A stretch of DNA of 64,000 nt from Cellulophaga sp. HaHaR_3_176 (GTDB taxonomy: Bacteria > Bacteroidota > Bacteroidia > Flavobacteriales > Flavobacteriaceae), in assembly GCF_019021925.1 (NCBI RefSeq), contig NZ_CP058990.1:310001-374000 (forward strand). Reading direction: 5' to 3'. The first letter of the stretch is position 1; each line of letters opens with the position of its first letter. This document shows positions 15,282 to 24,796 of the stretch, piece by piece. The translations under genes were made by a program, and so were the position numbers. The notes below the pieces were generated by a model, which was not told the origin of the DNA, made no database searches, and saw only the letters and a list, made by a program, of their open reading frames with translations.

Positions 15282-16666
15282 TAATTGGCAATTTCAATAT
15301 CAGAAATCTGTATTACTTTTTCGCTGTTTTTACCACAGTAATTAGTGATAATTTGCCTTGTTTCAAAAGTGTTATTTTGTAACTTTATAAAAGGCATAAG
15401 GTCTTCAATATGGTTTATAGTGGTGTCATTAGCTACAAAAGCATATCCGATATAGGTATTATCTTGAACGACTATCAAAGCAGTTTCATTAAGTGTTCTT
15501 CCTTTTTCTTTAATTAGGAAGTTTTCAGAAGCAGATTTCACTTCTTTAATTAGTTTTTTAACCTTAGCATTATAATTTTCTGTAGTTTCAGTACCACGGC
15601 AAATACCATCACATTCAAGAATATCGTAATGCGAGCATGCGGCAACGTTCTCTTGTAGGTGACAAAATTTAGGGCACAACTTATAGGTTTTGCAAAGTTC
15701 TTGTAAAAAAATTCTACAATCTGTTTTATTATAGAGAGTGTAAAATGCATTCGGAGCCATTTTTAGAGTATTAGAGGCTAAATGCAGTATACCATTCCTA
15801 TCTTCATAACTAAAAATACCGTAAGGCTGTATTTTTCTTTTTTGCGATCTATTATGTTCTGGGTAATGGTGTTTTATAGCTTCAGATTCCATTAGTAAAG
15901 CTAAAACCTCACTACCAGAAAGTTCAAAATCTATTGCTGAGGTTTCTTGGCACATTTTAATTTCTTTGGTTGCCTTATCGTAAAAGTGACTTAAAACTCT
16001 CTTCTTTATATTTATAGCTTTACCAACATAAATAATTTTACCTTTTTCGTTTTTAAAATAATACACCCCTGGTTTAGTGGGTAATTTATCAAAATCTTCT
16101 TTAGGTAAGCCAGGTGGTAGTGTCGCTTCTTGTGATTTTGAATTTAAAAAAGATTTAAATACCTCTTCAGCACCGTCAGTATATAATAATTTTTTAAATA
16201 AAATAGTAGTAGCATCAGCATCACCTCTAGCCCTATGCCGATCAGTTAACGGTATTTTTAAAGCAGAACATAATTTACCAAGACTATATGATTTGTAACC
16301 AGGGAGCAGTTTTCGAGAAAGCCTTACGGTGCAGAGTTTTTTTCTTGAAAAGGCTATGCCTATCATTTTAAATTCATTCTGAATTATATTGTAATCGAAA
16401 TTTACATTGTGGGCAACAAAAATGGTATCTGTAGTAATTGCTAATATTTGTTCTGTAATTTCATGAAATTTAGGAGCATTCCTAACCATGTCGTTATCAA
16501 TACCTGTAAGTCCAGTTATAAAATAAGGAATTTCACATTCAGGATCAACCAATGTGGTAAATTCATCTACCACATCATTACCATCAAATTTAAAAATAGA
16601 AATTTCAGTAATCTTATTTCCTTTTACTCCATTCCCTGTAGTTTCAATATCTATTATCGTGTACAA
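15278..16666 (-). CDS. DnaQ-like exonuclease fused to UvrC-type GIY-YIG endonuclease domain
   Basis: The 462-aa protein has an N-terminal DEDDh exonuclease (residues 1-165): DIETTG, AHNVNFD and HRARGDADAT carry the acidic and His residues. From about 190 a GIY-YIG nuclease follows (KPGVYYFKNEKGKIIYVGKA, with RVLSHF), like the N-terminal half of UvrC or Cho. A Cys-rich segment near 330-370 (CKTYKLCPKFC, then CDGICRG) resembles the region after GIY-YIG in Cho. UvrB-binding and helix-hairpin-helix parts of full UvrC are absent. Such fusions are annotated in several phyla; a DNA repair role is inferred. Confidence 0.9.
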   Translation of the reverse strand: MYTIIDIETTGNGVKGNKITEISIFKFDGNDVVDEFTTLVDPECEIPYFITGLTGIDNDMVRNAPKFHEITEQILAITTDTIFVAHNVNFDYNIIQNEFKMIGIAFSRKKLCTVRLSRKLLPGYKSYSLGKLCSALKIPLTDRHRARGDADATTILFKKLLYTDGAEEVFKSFLNSKSQEATLPPGLPKEDFDKLPTKPGVYYFKNEKGKIIYVGKAINIKKRVLSHFYDKATKEIKMCQETSAIDFELSGSEVLALLMESEAIKHHYPEHNRSQKRKIQPYGIFSYEDRNGILHLASNTLKMAPNAFYTLYNKTDCRIFLQELCKTYKLCPKFCHLQENVAACSHYDILECDGICRGTETTENYNAKVKKLIKEVKSASENFLIKEKGRTLNETALIVVQDNTYIGYAFVANDTTINHIEDLMPFIKLQNNTFETRQIITNYCGKNSEKVIQISDIEIANY

Positions 16667-17101
16667 AAAGCTCTTTTTTTCTATAAAGTTAAGGCATTTT
16701 TTAGAGTGTAACTAATTCTCGATTTTTATGAAAAATTTTATGAAACGTATTGTTTTTTTTATTTCATTTGTTGTGTAAATTTTTGTGTTTAAACCTCTTG
16801 AGGAAACACTTTGAAAACAATATTAAAATTTGGGTTTTTAAGAATACGGAAATCATTTTTAAAAACAGTTCACCACGTTGAAATCCAGATAATAAGACAG
16901 ATTTCTATTTTTCAATCTACACATTACTTAAGTTGTTCAAAAACAAAGCTTAAGGCTACTCTTTTTTTTACAAAACCAACCCATTATTTTACTTTTAAAA
17001 TGATGAAATAAAATGTGAGTTAACCTGATTTTATACAAGGTATATGAAGGTTTTTTAATTCAATTTCTAAAATAAAAAAACAACAAATTAAAATTATAAT
17101 T
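16667..17101. other. Intergenic region without a supported gene (435 bp)
   Basis: This divergent gap separates the exonuclease fusion and the 17102 gene. It is very AT-rich. A 66-codon frame at 16811-17011 is rich in Lys, Phe, His and Ser with no domain and no convincing ribosome site, so I do not call it. A bulged hairpin at 16785-16809 pairs GTGTTT with AAACAC and CCTC with GAGG. Promoters for both flanking genes should lie here, but I cannot place them. Confidence 0.5.
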
Positions 17102-17422
17102 ATGATCAAAACATTCGCAATTTCTTTAGTATTATTTATGACTTCTTTTTTAAGCCCTGTACAGGAGCAATATACCGTTAAGATGGCTTTTGAAGGGTTA
17201 GAAGATGGTGTTTATTACTTCTCATCAGAAGATGATGATTTTAGTACATTTTCATTTGATAATATTGATAAATCATTAGCCAGTAAATACAATTTTTCAG
17301 ACAGAAAATTAATAGGCTCAAGCTTTGAAGTTACTTATGAAGCTGAACAATTAACAAATGAAGATGAAGAAGAGTATGAGGTTTTAACATTGAAAGACAT
17401 CGTTAAAATCGAGAAAAAATAA
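17102..17422 (+). CDS. Small secreted protein, 106 aa
   Basis: The protein has a clear signal peptide (MIKTFAISLVLFMTSFLSPV) and a short acidic mature part, with clusters such as EDDDFSTF and EDEEEYEVL. No lipobox, membrane helix or family motif is visible. It is predicted to be periplasmic or secreted. A strong structured RNA element begins 6 nt after its stop and separates it from the ATP-grasp gene. Function unknown. Confidence 0.7.
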   Translation: MIKTFAISLVLFMTSFLSPVQEQYTVKMAFEGLEDGVYYFSSEDDDFSTFSFDNIDKSLASKYNFSDRKLIGSSFEVTYEAEQLTNEDEEEYEVLTLKDIVKIEKK

Positions 17423-17427
17423 TTTTA

Positions 17428-17486
17428 TTTGTCCGTTGCTAGTACAGGAGCTTGCTAAGATGGTTGCTGTGTTGGTAGCGGGCAAA
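17428..17486 (+). ncRNA. Structured RNA hairpin with many G-U pairs
   Basis: On the + strand, 17428-17445 (TTTGTCCGTTGCTAGTAC) pairs with 17469-17486 (GTGTTGGTAGCGGGCAAA) over all 18 positions if G-U pairs are allowed; the loop is 23 nt. As DNA, or as minus-strand RNA, it has several mismatches, so the fold favours the + transcript. It lies between the 17102 gene and the ATP-grasp gene, where it could end the first transcript or act as a leader element. There is no run of T after the stem, so simple termination is not obvious. Confidence 0.5.
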
Positions 17487-17515
17487 TTATAAAATAAAAT
17501 ACGACAAAAAATAAA

Positions 17516-18811
17516 TTGAATAAAGAAGTAAAAGTTAGTAGAAAGTTTCTTTTTATATCACGTTGGGGAGAATCATTAGATATCGCCTTAGCAACCCTTC
17601 AAGAAGGGAACGAAGTGAAAATGTATATAGAAGATAAGCCCTCGAAAGAAATTGGTTATGGGTTTGTTAAAAAAGTACAAGATTGGAAAAAGCACGTAGA
17701 TTGGGCTGATGTTCTAATTTTTGATTATACAGGCAACGGAAAAGTTTGTGCAGAGTTACGTGCGAATGGAAAGCTTGTTTTTGGAGGTACAGAATATACA
17801 GATTTATTAGAGTTAGATCGTAATTTTGGACAAGAAGAGCTTAAAAGACATAAAATAAACATACTTCCCTTTAAAGAATTTGAAACCTTTAAAGAAGCTA
17901 TAAAATATGTAGAAGCAAATCCTAATGCCTATGTTATAAAACCATCTGGCGAAACACAAGAATTAAAACAATTGTTGTTTGTAGGTAATGATGATTCTGG
18001 CCAAGATGTTGTTAGAGTACTAAAAGCTTACGAAAAATCGTGGGGAGATAACTTTGGTACATTTCAATTACAGAGAAAAGTAAAAGGAGTAGAAATTTCT
18101 GTTTCTGCATTTTTTAATGGAACCGAATTTTTAACACCTATTAATATTACTTTTGAGCATAAAAAATTGTTCCCTAAAGAGTTAGGTGTTTCTACTGGAG
18201 AAATGGGCAGCAGTATGTTTTGGGTTAAAGATTCTCCAATTTTTGACAAAACATTGAAGAAGTTTGAACCTATTTTAGCAAAAAATCAATTTTACGGGCA
18301 TATTGATTTAAATTGTATTGTAAATGGTAACGGTATTTATCCTTTAGAGTTTACATCACGTTTCGGGTTTCCACAAATATTTATTCAGAGAGCAGGTATT
18401 ACCGAACCTTTTGGAGAAATGTTATATAAGGTTGCTTTAGGTAAAAAGTTTTCAATTCAAGTAAAAAAAGGCTTTCAGGTAGGTGCTTTTGTAGTCGTGC
18501 CACCATTCCCCTTTGAAGATAAAAAAACATTCGATTTATTTTCGAAAGATGCAGTAGTGATACTTAAAAAAGATTCTACCGATGGTATACACCCTATGCA
18601 TTTAAAAAATGTAAATGACCAGTGGTTAATTACAGGTAATACTGGAATTGCGTTATTAGTAACAGGTACAGGTTTGACGATGAAAGATGCTCAGAAAATG
18701 ATGTATAATCGCATAAATACCGTAATTATAAACAACTGTTATTACAGGACAGATATTGGTGATCGTTGGTTTGAAGATTCTGATAAATTGTGGTCTTGGG
18801 GGCTATTGTAA
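17516..18811 (+). CDS. GARS/PurD-like ATP-grasp ligase
   Basis: The 431-aa protein resembles phosphoribosylamine-glycine ligase: a diverged N-terminal domain (FLFISRWGESLDIALATLQ), an ATP-grasp domain (AYVIKPSGETQELKQL, then QRKVKGVEISVSAFF), and the metal-binding end PLEFTSRFGFP, where PurD has LEFNARFGDP. It probably joins a carboxylate to an amine using ATP, but the changed N-terminus and no neighbouring pur genes argue against a purine role. The start is TTG at 17516. Its stop overlaps the start of the following acetyltransferase (TAATG), implying translational coupling. Confidence 0.75.
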   Translation: MNKEVKVSRKFLFISRWGESLDIALATLQEGNEVKMYIEDKPSKEIGYGFVKKVQDWKKHVDWADVLIFDYTGNGKVCAELRANGKLVFGGTEYTDLLELDRNFGQEELKRHKINILPFKEFETFKEAIKYVEANPNAYVIKPSGETQELKQLLFVGNDDSGQDVVRVLKAYEKSWGDNFGTFQLQRKVKGVEISVSAFFNGTEFLTPINITFEHKKLFPKELGVSTGEMGSSMFWVKDSPIFDKTLKKFEPILAKNQFYGHIDLNCIVNGNGIYPLEFTSRFGFPQIFIQRAGITEPFGEMLYKVALGKKFSIQVKKGFQVGAFVVVPPFPFEDKKTFDLFSKDAVVILKKDSTDGIHPMHLKNVNDQWLITGNTGIALLVTGTGLTMKDAQKMMYNRINTVIINNCYYRTDIGDRWFEDSDKLWSWGLL

Positions 18812-19272
18812 TGAAAGAGGTCGTTTATAATTTTAAGAAATATAAAAGTAATCCTTTCGATTTTTTTAATCTTTTACCTGAAGATTGGCGGGAAGTATTA
18901 CTGCCTATTTGGGAAAAGCATCATTTAGCGGCGGAAGTTTATGTGCTTTTAAATGAAAATAAGATTGTAGCAGGAGGAATTGTTTTTAAAGAATATACCG
19001 AAGATATGGTATGCTTTAAAGAGGACGCAATTTCTCTTTTGAACTCAGGGAGCTTATATATTGGTTATGTATACGTTATTGAGGCTGAAAGAGGAAAAGA
19101 TTTAGGGTCACGATGGTTAAAATCTATAAAAAATGAATTTTCAAACACAAATTTTTGGTTAACAATAGAAGAAGAGGGCTTGAAAGGTTTTTACAAAAAG
19201 AATAATTTTGAACCTTATAAAGAATATTTTAAGAATAATGTTTTGGAATCATTATTAATTTTTGAAAATTAA
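18811..19272 (+). CDS. GNAT-family N-acetyltransferase
   Basis: The 153-aa protein has the GNAT pattern: a central beta strand (LYIGYVYVIEAERGKDLGSRW) in which RGKDLG corresponds to the acetyl-CoA-binding Q/RxxGxG/A loop, and a C-terminal FYKKNNFEPY typical of motif B. The frame can be read from 18790, but the ATG at 18811 overlapping the upstream stop is the natural start. Coupling to the ATP-grasp enzyme suggests that both act on one metabolite or peptide. The substrate is unknown. Confidence 0.8.
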   Translation: MKEVVYNFKKYKSNPFDFFNLLPEDWREVLLPIWEKHHLAAEVYVLLNENKIVAGGIVFKEYTEDMVCFKEDAISLLNSGSLYIGYVYVIEAERGKDLGSRWLKSIKNEFSNTNFWLTIEEEGLKGFYKKNNFEPYKEYFKNNVLESLLIFEN

Positions 19273-19323
19273 AGTTGGATTAATAATTTTTTACTTTCAA
19301 AACAAAATTATTAGGAATAATCC

Positions 19324-19331
19324 TACATTTG
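19324..19331 (+). promoter_or_regulatory. Candidate -7 box for the orphan response regulator
   Basis: TACATTTG matches TAnnTTTG and lies 25 nt before the ATG at 19357. A short palindrome ATTATT/AATAAT is just upstream. No clear TTG is seen at the -33 distance. Confidence 0.4.
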
Positions 19332-19356
19332 TAAAAATAATTTGTATTTTCAATAT

Positions 19357-19776
19357 ATGAAAGTTGATACAGTCTGCATAATTGATGATGATCCTATATT
19401 TGTATACGGAACAAAAGTTCTATTAAATAATAATGGAAATTTTTGCTCAAATATTCTAGTATATGAAAATGGAAGAGAGGCTTTAGATGTTTTAGAAACT
19501 ATGCTAAATACTAATGAGTTTCCTGATGTGATTTTTTTAGATTTGAATATGCCTGTAATGAATGGCTGGCAGTTTTTAGAAAAGTTTTGCAAACTTCCAA
19601 GGGTAGAGTTTAATACTAGAATATATATATTAAGTAGCTCAGTAGACCCTGCGGATATTCAAAAAGCTAAAAACTATAAAATTGTCAAAGATTTTATTTC
19701 AAAACCTCTTACTGCTGATGTATTTAGTGATTTATTAAGTGTAGTTGAAAAAGAAGTCGATTTTAAAAATGTATAA
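19357..19776 (+). CDS. Single-domain response regulator (CheY-like)
   Basis: The protein of about 140 aa is a lone receiver domain with no output domain. Acidic residues IDDD are at 9-12, the phosphoacceptor is Asp62 in IFLDLNMP, and the conserved Lys is in FISKPL. I prefer the start at 19357 (MKVDTVCIIDDD) over 19342 because it places the first strand normally. No kinase is adjacent, so its partner is elsewhere. It is a clear paralogue of the response regulator at 63398-63802. Confidence 0.9.
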   Translation: MKVDTVCIIDDDPIFVYGTKVLLNNNGNFCSNILVYENGREALDVLETMLNTNEFPDVIFLDLNMPVMNGWQFLEKFCKLPRVEFNTRIYILSSSVDPADIQKAKNYKIVKDFISKPLTADVFSDLLSVVEKEVDFKNV

Positions 19777-20198
19777 CATTTTTAAAGAAATCATAATAAA
19801 TAACATTATAAATAAATATTATTCAAATAATTAGTAGCATATTTTTCTTTTCATAAATTATACGAGAACTTGAATTTTTATAAAATAAGGTGGCTAATAA
19901 AACTATATGGGCCTCTTTTCACGTATATACTTCTAAATAAATTCTTCTATTTAGAAATTAATTCCATAATTATTATTTTCTGTTTAGATAATTTTAACGT
20001 CAAATAAGCATTTGAACGAAAAAAAGAATACTCTAAAGGAGTTATTGTATTTTTTTGACTTGCGTGATAGTATTTTTGTTGAAAATTAATATTATAGCAA
20101 GACGAAACTTTATTACAGTTAGTTTATAATCTGGGGGGATTTAACAATGCACTGTGTTTAAAATTAAAAATAAATTTTATTTTTTAATATAAAATGTA
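19777..20198. other. Intergenic region upstream of the polysaccharide locus (422 bp)
   Basis: No gene is supported here. The region ends with the leader of the polysaccharide operon. TATTTTTG at 20071-20078 fits the -7 consensus, with TTG triplets 13 and 23 nt upstream, neither at the ideal distance; if used, the leader is about 120 nt. A G6 run (CTGGGGGGATT) lies near 20131-20141. I saw no JUMPstart or ops-like element. Confidence 0.4.
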
Positions 20199-21311
20199 AT
20201 GAATTACCTAGATGAACTATTTGCCAATATGTATTTATTGGTTTTTATAGCTATTGTTATACCATTCTTAATATCGTTAAGGATGTTTTTAATTATAATT
20301 TATTCAGTTCGTATTAAGAACTTAATGGATGACCCTGTTGATCGTAGTATGCACGAAAGAACAACTCCGACATTAGGTGGAGTTGGAATTTTTATTACAT
20401 TTTCAATATCTCTTATTGTTTTAGGAATAGTGGCTCCACTTATACGAGAAGATTTAATAAAATTACTTTCAATCATCGTAGTTTGTATTACCCTTCTTTT
20501 TTTAGGGGTCAAGGATGATATGATTGGCTTTTCTCCAGTTAAAAAATTAATTGTTCAAATTTTCACAGGAAGCATAATTGTAAGTACTACAGACCTGAGG
20601 ATAGCTTCATTGGAAGGTATATTTGGTGTTTACGAAATACCTTTTGTATTATCAATAATATTAACTGTTTTTGTTTTTACATTTATTATAAATTGTTTTA
20701 ACCTAATTGATGGAATAGATGGTTTATCAGGGTCTATAGCAATACTAATTTGTATTTCTTTTGGTACATTTTTCTGTTTAAATCATGATTATTTAATGGT
20801 ATTAGTATCGATGGTACTAATAGGCAGTATTTTAGGTTTTCTTAGGTTTAATCTATCAAAGACTAATAAAATATTCATGGGAGATTCTGGTACTATGTTT
20901 ATTGGTTTTTTATTGCCATATATAGCTTTTTCTTTTTTAATTATGAATTCAAAAGAAAATATAGGTGTTACTATTCCTAATGGAATTATTTTCACTTTAG
21001 CAGTATTGTCATTTCCGATTTTAGATGCTTTAAGAGTTTTTATAGTCCGAATAAAAGCTAAGAGAAGTCCTTTTAGTGCTGATAAAAATCATATACATCA
21101 CCGTTTAATTAATATAGGTCTTACGCACAGGCAGGCAGTATTGTGTATTGTACTTACAAATTCTTTTATAATAGCAATATCGTTAAGTATTCAAGGTCTA
21201 AACATTAATATTCAGTTGCTTATACTGATAATTTTGTCATCTTCACTTTATTTAGTGCCGTTTATGCCTGTATGTGAAAGAAAAATAATTAAAATTAAAA
21301 ATGAGGAATAA
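20199..21311 (+). CDS. WecA/TagO-like undecaprenyl-phosphate sugar-1-phosphate transferase
   Basis: The 370-aa polytopic protein belongs to the MraY/WecA/TagO family, which starts lipid-linked glycan synthesis by moving a sugar-1-phosphate onto undecaprenyl phosphate. Signatures are HERTTPTLGGVGIF near residue 50, NLIDGIDGL near 167, KIFMGDSGTM near 225 and the His motif DKNHIHHRL near 295, which marks the WecA/TagO rather than MraY branch. It is the first gene of the locus and probably its initiating enzyme. The sugar (GlcNAc or similar) is inferred. Confidence 0.9.
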   Translation: MNYLDELFANMYLLVFIAIVIPFLISLRMFLIIIYSVRIKNLMDDPVDRSMHERTTPTLGGVGIFITFSISLIVLGIVAPLIREDLIKLLSIIVVCITLLFLGVKDDMIGFSPVKKLIVQIFTGSIIVSTTDLRIASLEGIFGVYEIPFVLSIILTVFVFTFIINCFNLIDGIDGLSGSIAILICISFGTFFCLNHDYLMVLVSMVLIGSILGFLRFNLSKTNKIFMGDSGTMFIGFLLPYIAFSFLIMNSKENIGVTIPNGIIFTLAVLSFPILDALRVFIVRIKAKRSPFSADKNHIHHRLINIGLTHRQAVLCIVLTNSFIIAISLSIQGLNINIQLLILIILSSSLYLVPFMPVCERKIIKIKNEE

Positions 21312-21365
21312 GAAATTTTCTTCTCTTCATAAAACTGATTACCATAAATTTTAAAATAATATATA

Positions 21366-22484
21366 TTGAAAAATAAAGTAGCCTTTATTACAGGTGTAAC
21401 AGGTCAAGATGGAGCTTACTTAAGTGAGTTGTTGTTGAAAAAAGGATATGAAGTACATGGTTTAAAACGTAGATCATCACTTTTTAATACTGATCGAATT
21501 GATCACTTATATCAAGATCCGCATATTGAAAATAGAAATTTTATTTTACATTATGGTGATATGACTGATAGTACTAATCTAATTAGATTAATACAAGAAA
21601 TTCAGCCAGATGAAATTTATAATTTGGCAGCAATGAGTCACGTTCAGGTATCTTTTGAAGTGCCAGAATATACAGCAAATGCAGATGGTATAGGTACATT
21701 GCGAATTTTGGATGCAGTTCGTTTATTAGGTTTAGAAAAGAAAACACGTATTTACCAGGCATCTACATCAGAGCTTTATGGAAAAGTACAGGAAGTTCCT
21801 CAGTCAGAGACGACACCATTTTACCCGCGTAGCCCATATGCAGTAGCTAAAATGTATGCATATTGGATTACTGTTAATTATCGCGAAGCTTATGGAATGT
21901 ATGCATGTAACGGAATATTATTTAATCATGAATCTCCGATTCGTGGAGAAACTTTTGTTACTAGAAAAATTACAAGAGCAGTATCTAGAATAGCATTAGG
22001 TTTACAAGATAAATTTTACTTAGGTAATTTAGATGCTCAAAGAGATTGGGGGCATGCTAAAGATTATGTAAAAATGATGTGGATGATTCTTCAGGCCGAA
22101 GAGGCAGAAGATTGGGTAATTGCAACAGGAAAAACAACTACAGTACGTGATTTTGTTAAGATGGCATTTGATGAAGTTGGTATTGAGTTAGAATTTAAAG
22201 GAGAGGGAGTTACTGAAAAAGCTTTTGTTAAAGCTTGTAATAACCCTGAATTTGAAATAGAAATAGGAAAAGAAGTTTTATCAGTAGATCCTAAATATTT
22301 TAGACCTACAGAAGTTGAATTGTTAATAGGAGACCCGACAAAGGCGAAAACTAAATTGGGTTGGGAAGCAACACATCAGCTATCAGATTTGGTTAAAGAT
22401 ATGATGCAAGGAGATATTAAGTTGATGAAAAAAGACCAGTATTTGAAAGATGGTGGTTTTAATACTTTTAATTATTTTGAATAA
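21366..22484 (+). CDS. gmd: GDP-mannose 4,6-dehydratase
   Basis: This 372-aa extended SDR converts GDP-mannose to GDP-4-keto-6-deoxymannose. It shows the cofactor loop [24 protein letters not shown], the catalytic YAVAK near residue 155, and [16 protein letters not shown], all diagnostic of Gmd. Translation starts at TTG 21366 ([10 protein letters not shown]); no better upstream start exists. The next gene, fcl, completes GDP-fucose synthesis. Confidence 0.97.
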   Translation: MKNKVAFITGVTGQDGAYLSELLLKKGYEVHGLKRRSSLFNTDRIDHLYQDPHIENRNFILHYGDMTDSTNLIRLIQEIQPDEIYNLAAMSHVQVSFEVPEYTANADGIGTLRILDAVRLLGLEKKTRIYQASTSELYGKVQEVPQSETTPFYPRSPYAVAKMYAYWITVNYREAYGMYACNGILFNHESPIRGETFVTRKITRAVSRIALGLQDKFYLGNLDAQRDWGHAKDYVKMMWMILQAEEAEDWVIATGKTTTVRDFVKMAFDEVGIELEFKGEGVTEKAFVKACNNPEFEIEIGKEVLSVDPKYFRPTEVELLIGDPTKAKTKLGWEATHQLSDLVKDMMQGDIKLMKKDQYLKDGGFNTFNYFE

Positions 22485-22545
22485 TAATATGTATTAGTTC
22501 CATAAATAAATTGGAATTTATTTTCAAACAAATTAAATATTTAAA

Positions 22546-23502
22546 ATGATAAGTAAAGACTCTTACATATATATAGCAGGCCATAGGGGTATGGTCGGTT
22601 CAGCAGTTTGGCGAGCATTACAAAATGAAGGTTATACAAACCTTATAGGTAAAACAAGTGCAGAACTTGATCTTAGAAATCAAAAAGCTGTAAATGATTT
22701 TATTGTAAATGAAAAACCAGATATAATTATTGATGCAGCAGCTAAAGTTGGTGGTATTTTGGCTAATAATGATTTTCCATATCAATTTTTAATGGAAAAT
22801 ATGCAGATACAGAATAACCTTATTCAAGCTGCACATGAAAATAATATTGAAAAATTTATTTTTCTAGGCAGTTCATGCATATATCCAAAATTAGCACCAC
22901 AACCTTTAAAAGAAGAGTATTTGTTAACGGCACCGTTAGAGCCTACTAATGAGTGGTATGCTATTGCTAAAATTTCAGGTGTCAAGTTATGCCAAGCTAT
23001 CAGGAGCCAATTTGGTAAAGATTTTGTGAGTTTGATGCCGACTAATCTTTATGGACCTTTCGATAATTTTGATTTAAAATCATCACACGTGTTGCCTGCT
23101 ATGCTTCGTAAATTTCATGAAGCTAAAGAAAATAATAATGCTGCAGTCACATTATGGGGTAGCGGAAAACCAATGCGAGAATTTTTACATGTTGATGATA
23201 TGGCTCAGGCCGTTTTATTTGCTGTCAATAATGTATTACCTGATTATCTATATAATGTAGGGACAGGTACCGATATTACAATTAATGAGTTGGCAACAAC
23301 TATTCAAAATTCAGTTGGTCATACAGGAGAAATTGTATGGGATAAAACTAAACCAGATGGTACACCTAGAAAACTAATGAATAGTGATAAGTTAAATAAA
23401 CTTGGTTGGAAAGCTACTTATTCATTAGAGGATGGCATTAATAAAACATATTCTTGGTTTATTGAAAATCAAAATAATATAAAAAAGATTAATTTAAAAT
23501 AA
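22546..23502 (+). CDS. fcl: GDP-L-fucose synthase
   Basis: The 318-aa protein is the epimerase-reductase that turns the Gmd product into GDP-L-fucose. Features are the N-terminal GHRGMVGSA loop, the FLGSSCIYPK stretch, catalytic YAIAK near residue 143, and LMPTNLYGPFDNFD. It directly follows gmd with a 61-nt gap. Fucose, or its acylated form, is therefore likely in the polysaccharide unless GDP-fucose serves another pathway. Confidence 0.96.
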   Translation: MISKDSYIYIAGHRGMVGSAVWRALQNEGYTNLIGKTSAELDLRNQKAVNDFIVNEKPDIIIDAAAKVGGILANNDFPYQFLMENMQIQNNLIQAAHENNIEKFIFLGSSCIYPKLAPQPLKEEYLLTAPLEPTNEWYAIAKISGVKLCQAIRSQFGKDFVSLMPTNLYGPFDNFDLKSSHVLPAMLRKFHEAKENNNAAVTLWGSGKPMREFLHVDDMAQAVLFAVNNVLPDYLYNVGTGTDITINELATTIQNSVGHTGEIVWDKTKPDGTPRKLMNSDKLNKLGWKATYSLEDGINKTYSWFIENQNNIKKINLK

Positions 23503-23541
23503 GATTTTTCTTATTTCAGATAATAATTTCAAAACTTTTTA

Positions 23542-24786
23542 GTGATTCAAATTTCAAATTTTACAAAAAATAAAGAGCTTCCTAAACTCTTTAGTGTTTT
23601 GCTTGATCAAGTTTTGATGAGTGTAGTAACCTTGCTTACAAGTGTTGTATTGGCAAGAACTTTTGATAAAGTTCAGTACGCCGATTTAGTTCTGTTATTT
23701 ACATTAACACTGTTTAGTTTAGGTTTTCAAAGTTCAATAATATCTAAACCTTATGCTATAAATCAAAATGATTTAGGGGAGTTAAATAAGGAAAGTTACT
23801 ATCAGTTTAACCTTAATTTGAAATTGATTTTCACCGTAGGTGTAGTTTTTGTTTTTCCTTTTCTATATTATTTTTCATTTGATGTATGGGATTTTCAGAG
23901 ATTTTCTATTTTTCTATTTTATATAATTTCTTACACTTCATATTTTTTTATTAGAGAGACATTGCTAAGTGAAAGAAAAACAAAAGAAAATTTAAAATAT
24001 GGGATTTTCTGTGCAACGGGCTTAGTAAGTCTTCTTTTATATATTCTATTTAGTAACAATAAGAACATAAACTTTTTTTTGATAGTTGCTTCAACTATTT
24101 ATTCCTTAGTAAGTGCTTTTTATTTTATTTCAAATTATAAAAAAATTAAGTTGCCAAACTATACATGGCTTCAGTTTTGGAATATAAACTGGAAGATAGG
24201 TAAGTGGTTATTGGGGTCTAATTTTTTGTTTCATATAAGTTCAAGTATATATCCTTGGTTGCTTTTATACATTACAGAAAAAAAAGATATTGCCGTTTTT
24301 GGGGTTTTAATAAGCGTAGCCGCATTAGTTAACCCTCTTTTAACAGCATTAAGCTCTTATTTACTGCCATTATTTGTTAGTGTTAATTCTAAATATGATA
24401 AAATAAAAGAGTTAGTTGGTAAGTGGAATATTCTTTTTGCTTTAATGGCAATAGTCTTAGTTATTATAGGAGTGTTTTTAGGTCAAAATATAATTGTGTT
24501 ATTATATGGTGAAAAATATCAAAATCTAGGCATATTGGTAATTTTTCCTTTTATTGTTCAGGCAATAAATGTATTTGCCCAGCCATTTAAGATAGCCTTG
24601 AATGCTATTAAACGAACTGATGTTAATTTTTGGATATTGATACCAAGAAGTATTATATCAGTTGTTTTAGGGTTTCTATTAATTAATAGATTTGGTTTAG
24701 TTGGTGTTTTTTACACAATGATTTTTGAAAATTTATTTTATCAAATATCCTACTATATAATTTATCGTAAAGTTTTTAAATTTTAA
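23542..24786 (+). CDS. Wzx-like polysaccharide flippase
   Basis: The 414-aa protein has about 12 membrane helices with few charges, and its N-terminus (LPKLFSVLLDQVLMSVVTLLT) fits the MATE/PST flippase group that moves lipid-linked repeat units across the inner membrane. Sequence identity in this group is low, so the call rests on topology and place in the locus. Translation starts at GTG 23542. It is followed after 10 nt by the polymerase-like gene. Confidence 0.75.
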   Translation: MIQISNFTKNKELPKLFSVLLDQVLMSVVTLLTSVVLARTFDKVQYADLVLLFTLTLFSLGFQSSIISKPYAINQNDLGELNKESYYQFNLNLKLIFTVGVVFVFPFLYYFSFDVWDFQRFSIFLFYIISYTSYFFIRETLLSERKTKENLKYGIFCATGLVSLLLYILFSNNKNINFFLIVASTIYSLVSAFYFISNYKKIKLPNYTWLQFWNINWKIGKWLLGSNFLFHISSSIYPWLLLYITEKKDIAVFGVLISVAALVNPLLTALSSYLLPLFVSVNSKYDKIKELVGKWNILFALMAIVLVIIGVFLGQNIIVLLYGEKYQNLGILVIFPFIVQAINVFAQPFKIALNAIKRTDVNFWILIPRSIISVVLGFLLINRFGLVGVFYTMIFENLFYQISYYIIYRKVFKF

Positions 24787-24796
24787 TATAGCGGTA

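Noticed and set aside
16811-17011. 66-codon frame in the gap before the 17102 gene
   Set aside because: Its sequence is low in Gly, Asp and Glu and rich in Lys/Phe/Ser/His like translated AT-rich noncoding DNA, and it has no family features.
17516-18811. Naming the ATP-grasp gene purD
   Set aside because: The N-terminal domain and the metal-binding end differ from true PurD and no purine genes are close.
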